Of a stretch of DNA of 64,000 nucleotides, positions 57,501 to 64,000 are shown piece after piece (positions within the stretch are counted from its first letter, which is position 1; the number at the start of each line of letters is the position of its first letter). The stretch lies in contig JAEMWC010000030.1 in NCBI GenBank assembly GCA_016490735.1, forward strand, positions 1,800,001-1,864,000, written 5' to 3'. Source of the DNA: Pachyseris speciosa. Its lineage: Eukaryota > Cnidaria > Anthozoa > Scleractinia > Pachyseridae. A program made the translations under genes and the position numbers. The notes under the pieces are model-generated. The model did not search any database, was not told where the DNA came from, and worked only from the letters and a program-made list of their open reading frames with translations.

Positions 57501-60500
57501 AAAGCGAAAGGTAGAAGGAGAGGGGGCAGTGAAACTTTTAAACATGCTGAACTTGGAAAGTTACAGTTGTAATATTAAGCATCAGGAACAGAAAGGCATG
57601 AAGAGCTCAACCAGGAAACAGAGTTTTGGGCAGTTTTGGTTCTTTTCGGCTAGATTCTGACCAGAAATTGGCTTGGCGAGCTTCAAAAGATGTTTTTAGG
57701 CAAAATGTTTAGGAGCCAAAGGGTTAATAGGTGCCGCTCAAATATTTAGTGTAACACAACTATACATGTACAAGCCTGGAAAATAATTGGTCATTATTTA
57801 TTGTGGTAGGTACAAAGAAATATATATTCTCATTTGACTCATTAATGATTAATATAATGTAGTGAGTTGAGAATAAGGATTACAACCCTTTGACTGCTTA
57901 CTGCCAGTCTTCATCAGACAACGAGGTGTACTGGTTACAGTCACCATTTGTATCATGTTCAGGTTATATTAAACAACAACAACAACACTTTATTCACATT
58001 TTCATTACATGGTTTGTAAAACTTATTAAATAATTAGCGACTTAACACATAGAATATTCAATTACAATTTAAACTTAATATTATTACATAGAAGGAAATG
58101 CCTAGCAGCTAGATGACTGTAAGGTTTTCGAGCTAGCAGCTACCTCTTTGAAGGTAGTTTCAAATATACAGGACATCACTGACAATAACTAGACATACAC
58201 AACATTGTAAGACTTACAACACACCACAAAAAAGAAAAAAAAGAAAACACATAGATGGCAAGAAAAGAAAAGAAAACAGTCATAATAGTGCATAGCCTAT
58301 TAACTGGGATGTGTTGTGATATTTTAGGATCAAAACGCACAAATACAATCTCAGCCAACCACTGCGATACAAATGGCAGTGCACAACCAGTCAAACTCTT
58401 TGGCCGATGTAAACTGGCAATAACCAGTTGAAGAGTTGTGATCTTCTATGTCAAATGACTGCATCCTGAGACTTAAATGATAATACATTTTGTTATAATT
58501 AGTAAATACCAGTAATATATTGACACTTTGATATCATGATGAAATCAAATTAATTAGTTGTTTCGATTGTGGCTTTGATGCACCTTGTATTTTCTGTGCT
58601 GTAGTTTATCTGTCAAAGTTACCCATCATATTGGGAAAGGAACAGAGTATTTACTGTGCCCACCCATCCAAGTGGACTACAGGCCCCATTATCACACTGT
58701 GAGTTGATTTCGTTTTTGTTATATATAAAAAGGGTACTTACATGTATGATTATTACAGCCATGGTTGTCCCCTCAATCCAACTGTTGGCAGACAGTTGAG
58801 TAACACTTGACCAGTAGCCAGCTGTGAAGAGCTGTTGTTACCATTTGTATAGTGCTCAGCAGACATGTTATAATTTTAAGAAACATATTATAATAAATCA
58901 AAGTATGAGGAGAATGTTTCTTCAAAGTTTCTTGGAGAAGGTTGAAATCTCACTTAATTACCTCAACGTAATAAGCTAGACAAACTGCTAAACAATCTGA
59001 CATAAATGTCTGTCTGGAAAAGACAGAAAGGAGTACGAACCTGATAGTCAAGATCAGTCAACAATAACTCCGAATGCAGAACTACATAAGAATGCCATTT
59101 CTACCTGGCCTGGGGGGGAGGGATACTCCCAGAAAAATTGGGTGGGGGTGTGCGGCCTGCTTCCTGAAACCCATACCCTATTTCAGGCCAAAATCTGTGA
59201 TACTCAACTCAATTCAGGAATAGAGTTTACAAACCACATCCTATTTCAGGCCAAAATCTGTGATACTCAACTCAATTCAGGCATAGAGTTTACAAACCAC
59301 ACCCTATTTCAGACCAAAATGGTTAAAATCCATGCCCTATTTCAGATCAAAACAGCTGAAAAACCATATCCTTTAGGGCCGCACACACCGATATAGCCCA
59401 TATAAGGGACTACCCCCTCCCCCCCCCCCCCCCGAGAATTAATCAAGTTACACGGTAAAACGCCAGTCTTTGGACGGACGTTTCCGTCTTTGGATGGAGA
59501 TCTCTCATCTGTATCTCATTACAAACATTTTGGGTCACAGGATGTTTGTGAACTTTTCATTCTAAGTTATCAGTAACACCATAAAAAAACTTACCCGTGT
59601 TTCAGGGTCTTGTTAATACGTTTATTTGCAACAGGGCAATGAAGGACTCTCCGTGCGATTCCAGTGAAATGCCTGCAGTTATAAATTCAAGTGGATCGGA
59701 AGCTTGAGTCTGGATGAGTTAACAACCCAGGGATGGGAGGGGGGGGGGGGGGGTGGCTACTCCCGCAAATGGGCTATATAGGTATGTGCGGCCCCAAAGG
59801 GTATGGTTTTTTAAAAAACTGGAAAATACTTGAGCAAGGACCACCGTTGCAAAATAGAAGAGCTGGATCCTGTAATAGATCTAACCAGCTATAAAATTGT
59901 AAACTAAAAAACGGTAAAAAAAACAAGCAAGGCTTTTTATGGTTTTTTAGCCGTTTTGGTCTGAAATAGAGTATCGATTTTGACCATTTTGGTCTGAAAT
60001 AGGGTATCGTAATTGGTTTGTGCACTCTAGTCTTGAATTGGGTATGTTGCTTAGAAGAAGCTACTTCTTCATCATTAGGCGATAAAGCCATCAACAAAAG
60101 CCCTTCTCTTTTGTCTTTTAACTATGTTTACGAAAAGCGTGTAAGTGAAATTGGTTTGAAATAGGGTATTGAATCTTTCGTTAGGTCTGAAATAGGGTAG
60201 GAAAAATCGCAGAAGAGAAACCCCCCCCCCCCCCCCCTCGGGGTTTACAATCAATTTTTCACGGAAGAGAGAATATTATAGTTGAAACTCGAGACTTAAA
60301 TCCATACTCAAGTGGAAAGATCACTGTAATTTCAAATTACATGGAGAAACCATAGTCAAGTAGATGACACCCAGTCTGTATGCCAAAACAGAACATATTT
60401 GGAGCAGTTTGGTTTTTATGGCCAAAAATGCGCACATGCCTCACTTGCACCTAGTGGTGTGCCGATCATCGATTATAATTGATCATTGATCAAACACTTT

Positions 60501-60965
60501 AGGCTACACGATAAGACGATAATCAGTAGTTGTTTTCCGATAATAATCGTTGATCATCGGTTGGGTGAATCGGATTAGTTCCAATGATGGATTACGAAAT
60601 CTCAGTCTATTCCCAACACTAGTACTATTTGCACCAATATACAGAATATAGGGATGAAAGTCAAACGTTTTCTCCACACCTCACTGGATTTTTCTGCTCT
60701 TGTAGTGTCATCTGCGGCATCATGGCATATTTGTGTCTCGCTGGAACCTTAGTTGACATGTGCGTGGTTCAGAAGTCCTGGAAGTTTTGGTTTTCATCAG
60801 AAGAATTCCAAAGTGGCAGATCATATCCCGCATTGGAGGTGGAGAGAAGCTTAGCCCATGATTCAAATCACGAGTCTTCACCGCTGCTTCGCCCAAATAT
60901 TACTGCTTCCAACTCACAATCGTCTTCCTACATTCAATTTGCACAGCCCAGTACAAAAGAGCAAG
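50412..60965 (+). CDS. NRF-6-like (nose resistant to fluoxetine) membrane acyltransferase, 5' five exons
   Basis: Exons 50412-50652, 55980-56122, 56889-56973, 58605-58698 and 60706-60965, with consistent phases and GT-AG introns. Exon 1 opens with a signal peptide (MSRILFVPLTLLFLVDLTRS). The NRF extracellular domain shows CEDAVLALL, ASGKPPSGMLAGNILWLGSY with a following Cys, then WGLCVPAACSEKDV. Exon 5 has the first transmembrane helix VICGIMAYLCLAGTLVDM, followed by a cytosolic Ser-rich loop. The multi-pass acyltransferase 3 domain that should follow is not present before 64000, so the gene runs off the window. Family (known): C. elegans nrf-6/ndg-4, linked to lipid transport and drug uptake. 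No damage seen. Confidence 0.85.
50823..51708. mobile_element. MITE with CCGTAAA ends and poly-C blocks, copy A
   Basis: CCGTAAAGGCTCTTTTAAGT and ...TAATAGGGCTTTTACAG are inverted ends between TA dinucleotides. Several AATAAGCCCCC words occur on both sides. The interior of this copy has non-homologous sequence not in copy B. Confidence 0.65.
52707..52776 (+). repeat. tRNA-like sequence in duplication copy A
   Basis: Has GTGTAGTGGTTATCAC (D arm) and GTGGGTTCAAATCCCAC (T arm) and a weak acceptor stem with two G-U pairs. AGT lies at the anticodon position, but the anticodon stem does not pair. Probably a pseudo-tRNA or SINE head. Confidence 0.5.
53241..53679. mobile_element. MITE with CCGTAAA ends and poly-C blocks, copy B
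   Basis: Same ends as 50823-51708, half the length because of the internal deletion; it sits at the same place in the duplicated unit, so it was inserted before the duplication. Confidence 0.65.
54165..54636 (-). mobile_element. SINE with tRNA head, conserved central domain and CCATTA tail
   Basis: Present only in duplication copy B, which gives exact insertion edges. On the minus strand: tRNA-like head (TTAGCTCAGTGGTAGAGC; CGCGGGTTAAAACCC) at 54630-54545, a central region with TAGTCTTCTCGGATAAGGAC and AACCCACACACTG, and a (CCATTA)n tail at the left. The central stretch resembles the conserved domain of ancient eumetazoan SINEs (Nin or DeuSINE type, from memory). Confidence 0.75.
55143..55213 (+). 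repeat. tRNA-like sequence in duplication copy B
   Basis: Paralogue of 52707-52776 with a few substitutions (TATTGCATCGG for TATCACAACGG), again without a stable anticodon stem. Confidence 0.5.
57972..58420 (-). mobile_element. Probable truncated non-LTR retroelement 3' end with (GTT)n tail, NRF intron 3
   Basis: Minus-strand sense ends GAATAAAGTGTTGTTGTTGTT. A minus-strand ORF at 58394-58176 has QWLAEIVFVRFDPK; not assigned to a family. Confidence 0.4.
59108..59434. mobile_element. MITE with poly-G/poly-C ends, copy 1 (NRF intron 4)
   Basis: Begins CTGGGGGGGAGGGATACTCCC and ends GGGACTACCCCCTCCCCC, inverted. Inside, a ~62-bp unit with CAGGCCAAAATCTGTGATAC repeats twice and the word CCCTATTTCAG occurs four times. 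Confidence 0.7.
59736..60235. mobile_element. MITE with poly-G/poly-C ends, copy 2, opposite orientation
   Basis: GGGAGGGGGGG...TACTCCCGC at the left and a run of ~17 C at the right. CTGAAATAGGGTA words (reverse of copy 1's) occur repeatedly. Confidence 0.65.
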
Positions 60966-61719
60966 GTACACTGTAAATACTTGTATCTTCGAGTGTTAAC
61001 CATTTCCTTTCTAACAGCTTAGCACTTCAGGATGAGAAAGGGCTCAAGGGCTTAACATATACAATATACTAGTCAATGTTTTTGAAATTTTAGTTTTTCA
61101 CTCTCTCGTGAGTTAGAGTATCCATATAGAGATTACTGAAAGGAAATTCATATAATCATCACGAGACCGTAACATGCAATTTTGTTTTAGAGGCATATTT
61201 AAAGTTCACCTAACTCCCAAAATATATTTCTGCTAATATTAAACTTTGCACCTATTCCAAAAACGTTTAGCTTTATTTCCAGTTTTGGAGTTTTTTTATG
61301 GGCTTCAGACCTTACGAAAAACTAAGCACCATTTGGTACACGACCGAGTCAGATGGGGTGTGGATGTTTTCTTGATTTGACGTCACAAACTGCTTTGTAT
61401 GCATGTTTTCAAAGACTTACCGCGATGCAAATCAGTTTGTGATGTCAAATGAAGAATAGACCCTGGCCCCCTCTCTAACGGCTCGGTCGTGTAACAGATT
61501 ATGGCTAGAATTTCGCACCTGTACAGCCTATAAAAAGTCAAGATTTGGTTAAAATAATTAATAGGCGCAAAAAGGCACAGTGTGTTTCGAACAGATGCAA
61601 AAATTTATTTTAAGGAAAAATGTTTTGGGGTTACAGTGTAGGTACATCAAATGAAGAATGATCCTCGCAGTTGTGAACGCAATTTATGCAATTGCGAAAA
61701 GAAGCCTGAAAAAAATTCA

Positions 61720-61776
61720 GGACTTCAACGGGGTTTGAACCCGTGACCTCGCGATTACCGGTGCGATGCTCTAACT

Positions 61777-61793
<17 letters not shown>
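61720..61793 (-). repeat. tRNA-like sequence, unit 1 (minus)
   Basis: 74 nt. Acceptor stem GGCTTCA/TGAAGTC, D stem GCTC/GAGC and T stem ACGGG/CCCGT pair. The segment expected to form the anticodon arm (TCGCA-CCGGTAA-TCGCG) does not pair; GGT (Thr) would be at 34-36 with C33. A small change in the D loop (GTTAGTTAGAG) separates it from the plus copies. Confidence 0.7.
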
Positions 61794-61808
<15 letters not shown>

Positions 61809-61971
61809 AGGTCAATTGTGGGTTCATATGATCCCGTGAAAGAAATGAGTGTGAATGATATATGATATGAATCATATCTGAACTGCGGAAATGAAATCAA
61901 ATGAAGAATGATCCTCGCAGTTGTGAACGCAATTTATGCAATTGCGAAAAGAAGCCTAAAAAAAAAATTCA

Positions 61972-61983
61972 GGACTTCAACGG

Positions 61984-62017
<34 letters not shown>

Positions 62018-62018
62018 T
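61972..62018 (-). repeat. tRNA-like sequence, truncated at the orientation switch
   Basis: Only the T arm, variable and anticodon regions are present; one T of GGTAATCG is missing. The copy breaks at GGTGCGATGA, where plus-sense sequence begins. Confidence 0.7.
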
Positions 62019-62079
62019 GATATCATATATCATTCACACTCATTTCTTTCACGGGATCATATGAACCCACAATTGACCT

Positions 62080-62094
<15 letters not shown>

Positions 62095-62120
<26 letters not shown>

Positions 62121-62168
62121 ATCGCACCGGTAATCGCGAGGTCACGGGTTCAAACCCCGTTGAAGTCC
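62095..62168 (+). repeat. tRNA-like sequence, unit 2 (plus)
   Basis: Full-length 74 nt with intact acceptor, D and T stems, A box and B box; anticodon arm unpaired. Followed by CCTGAA-T-run-AGGC, which in other units (CCTGAATTTTTTTCAGG) forms a small hairpin. Confidence 0.72.
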
Positions 62169-62332
62169 TGAATTTTTTTTTTTAGGCTTCTTTTCGCAAT
62201 TGCATAAATTGCGTTCACAACTGCGAGGATCATTCTTCATTTGATTTCATTTCCGCAGTTCATGTATGATTCATTTCATATATCATTCACACACATTTCT
62301 TTCACGGGATCATATGAACCCACAATTGACCT

Positions 62333-62347
<15 letters not shown>

Positions 62348-62373
<26 letters not shown>

Positions 62374-62421
62374 ATCGCACCGGTAATCGCGAGGTCACGG
62401 GTTCAAACCCCGTTGAAGTCC
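62348..62421 (+). repeat. tRNA-like sequence, unit 3 (plus)
   Basis: Identical to the copy at 62095 over the 74 nt. The identity across units, including the abnormal anticodon arm, points to recent amplification from one template. Confidence 0.72.
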
Positions 62422-62719
62422 TGAATTTTTTTCAGGCTTCTTTTCGCAATTGCATAAATTGCGTTCACAACTGCGAGGATCATTTTTCATTTGATTTCAT
62501 TTCCGCAGTTCAGATATGATTCATATCATATATCATTCACACTCATTTCTTTCACGGGATCATATGAACCCACAATTGACCTGCTCCCAACGTCAGTGGC
62601 TTCATAGCTCAAGGATATACCTCACAAATTAATGTGATTTGGTAAGCTGAAGCCACTCTAAAGGCACTAAGGCCACATGGTAGCGGGCATTACCCCTTAA
62701 ATCTACCAAAGCAAAGATT

Positions 62720-62800
62720 GAGCCCAAGCATTAGCAGCCATGGACAGCTGTTTCGGCCTTGTTAGGCCTCATCAGCACGGCATAGCTAATGCTCAGGCTC
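62720..62800 (-). ncRNA. Type I hammerhead ribozyme 5
   Basis: Minus-strand core CTGATGA, stem II GGCC-TAACAA-GGCC, GAAA, stem III ACAGCTGT, cleavage after GTC. Stem I has one G-U pair (CCGTG against CATGG). Confidence 0.9.
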
Positions 62801-62919
62801 AAGTACCCACATATCCATAAAACAAGCAGTGAAAACGTAAAGCTTGTGGGATGTGGCTGGAGTGACAAGGATATACCTCACAAATTAATGTGATTTGGTA
62901 AGCTGATATGTGGGTACTT

Positions 62920-63000
62920 GAGCCTGAGCATTAGCTATGCCGTGCTGATGAGGCCTAACAAGGCCGAAACAGCTGTCCATGGCTGCTAATGCTTGGGCTC
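62920..63000 (+). ncRNA. Type I hammerhead ribozyme 6
   Basis: Same core on the plus strand, with the same stem I G-U variant as ribozyme 5, so the two arms of this insertion derive from one parental RNA. Confidence 0.9.
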
Positions 63001-63148
63001 AATCTTTGCTTTGGTAGATTTAAGGGGTAATGCCCGCTACCATGTGGCCTTAGTGCCTTTAGAGTGGCTTCAGCTTACCAAATCACATTAATTTGTGAGG
63101 TATATCCTTGTCACTCCAGCCACATCCCACAAGCTTTACGTTTTCACT

Positions 63149-63222
63149 GCTTCATAGCTCAGTTGGTTAGAGCATCGCACCGGTAATCGCGAGGTCACGG
63201 GTTCAAACCCCGTTGAAGTCCT
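63149..63222 (+). repeat. tRNA-like sequence, unit 4 (plus), 5' part split by retrozyme
   Basis: Continues the sequence interrupted at 62611, using the target duplication as its first bases; A and B boxes are both present on this side. Confidence 0.7.
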
Positions 63223-63358
63223 GAATTTTTTTCAGGCTTCTTTTCGCAATTGCATAAATTGCGTTCACAACTGCGAGGATCATTCTTCATTTGATTTCAT
63301 TTCCGCAGTTCAGATATGATTCATATCATATATCATTCACACACACAGTGTAGGTACA

Positions 63359-64000
63359 CTTAAACAAAATATCCAGATGTAATAATCCGCCGACACCAGT
63401 TTTCCATGCACTAAACTTCACCCAGGATCTCGAGATTCTGATTGGAGTTTGCTGGATTTCCTTCTGCCGCTGGAGACAGTGTCCACACAGTTTTAATCTC
63501 TTAACCCTTTAAGTGTCAAATTCTTTGAACTCTTTCGGCAATTTTCTCGATGCAAATAATTGAAAGGGATCTAGTTGTCCTATATGAAGGTCTCCCTTGA
63601 AATGTTTGCTGCTCTAGAATACCGAAGACTCAAGTTTTATTGTGACGTCACCAGTTTGAACCGTTGTTGTTTTGCTCGCGACTGTAACAAGTTGTAATCG
63701 GTAGGTACTCGGTTTATAAGTATGTTTTCGAGCCATTTTTCACTGCAGAAGCTCTCAGGATGGCATCATTAAGCTGGAATGGAGAGTAGAGGCAAACCTC
63801 TGAACGAAACCAGGGGTGAGAAATAATAGAGACCTTAAGCAACAGGACGGGAAGAGACGACGGAGACGGAAAATCCTTGGAAGGGTTGTTTACCATTTAC
63901 CACAAATTCCCGGAAATTCCGGTTGGAATGTAAATGGTAAACGTTTTTGTGGTTCGTCCCACTGGAAAATTATCAGAACAAAAGGGAGTTCTGGAAAGGT
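63359..64000. other. NRF-like intron, nothing recognised
   Basis: No exon of the acyltransferase domain, no strong repeat. Confidence 0.5.

Larger units (their letters stand above)
62612..63148. mobile_element. Retrozyme insertion 4: one minus unit and one plus unit, inside the tRNA-like array
   Basis: Flanked by GCTTCATAGCTCA at 62599-62611 and 63149-63161 (up to 13 bp; the first bases may be shared with the element), i.e. it split a tRNA-like sequence within its D arm. The left unit is minus-sense and runs past a full length; orientation switches near 62906 and a plus-sense unit follows. Both carry a complete hammerhead. Confidence 0.9.
61647..63344. mobile_element. tRNA-like tandem retroelement: inverted copy plus head-to-tail units, 14-bp target duplication
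   Basis: Exact 14-bp duplications ACAGTGTAGGTACA lie at 61633-61646 and 63345-63358. The first ~370 bp are minus-sense (1.4 units); orientation switches near 62019; then plus-sense units follow with tRNA-like starts at 62095, 62348 and 62598, spaced 250-253 bp. A retrozyme (62612-63148) interrupts the third tRNA-like sequence, which resumes at 63149. The layout equals that of the retrozymes, but no hammerhead core is present in the unit. Confidence 0.85.

Noticed and set aside
59142..59396. Short repeated-peptide ORF (LFQAKICDTQ)
   Set aside because: By-product of a 62-bp tandem repeat inside a MITE with poly-G ends.
62095..62421. Functional tRNA-Thr genes
   Set aside because: The acceptor, D and T arms look good but the anticodon stem does not pair and position 33 is C; the copies lie in a mobile repeat.
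61681..63340. CRISPR-like array of spaced repeats
   Set aside because: Animal DNA; whole 252-bp units repeat, not short repeats with unique spacers.

Overview
The window is animal nuclear DNA: intron-rich genes with GT-AG introns, broken up by many kinds of transposable element. Its repeat content suits a cnidarian, most likely a hexacoral such as a stony coral: BEL/Pao, tRNA-Gly-derived SINEs, metazoan-type hammerhead retrozymes, and DUF6589 plus RecQ-like transposon genes. The organism call is an inference.

Host genes, left to right. (1) First coding exon of a death-effector-domain protein on the minus strand (5389-5677). (2) A complete DHX38/PRP16 spliceosomal DEAH-box helicase gene in 26 coding exons on the plus strand (6034-40837). 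It is intact except for one missing base in helicase motif V at about 32013. The two genes are divergent, 356 bp apart, and probably share a promoter. (3) A two-exon stathmin-domain (STMND1-like) gene on the plus strand (44740-46854). (4) The 5' half of a nose-resistant-to-fluoxetine (NRF-6-like) membrane acyltransferase gene on the plus strand (50412 to at least 60965), running off the right edge. A weak minus-strand gene end may lie at 43.0-43.6 kb.

Mobile elements make up much of the rest. A BEL/Pao pol remnant fills 1-3.9 kb. DHX38 intron 2 holds a 12.3 kb element (9191-21506) with ~90 bp TIRs and a perfect 9-bp target duplication. It carries two convergent decayed genes, a RecQ-like helicase (+) and a DUF6589 protein with ZAD-like and C2H2-like fingers (-). 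Inside its RecQ gene sits a Tigger-like element, and inside that a further 2.0 kb element with TAACG arrays. The NRF intron 1 holds a 2.3 kb tandem duplication.

The most unusual content is a family of about 255-bp repeats inserted at four sites (1.6, 14, 28.8 and 62.6 kb). Each insertion has an 11-13 bp target duplication, and together they carry six intact type I hammerhead ribozymes. They look like retrozymes, i.e. copies of small self-cleaving circular RNAs. One copy is a head-to-head dimer joined at the ribozyme cleavage site. At 61.6-63.4 kb a different ~252-bp repeat built around a tRNA-like sequence has the same architecture (partial inverted copy, head-to-tail array, 14-bp target duplication) but no hammerhead that I can see, and a retrozyme has inserted into it. 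This may be an undescribed sister system that spreads in the same way.
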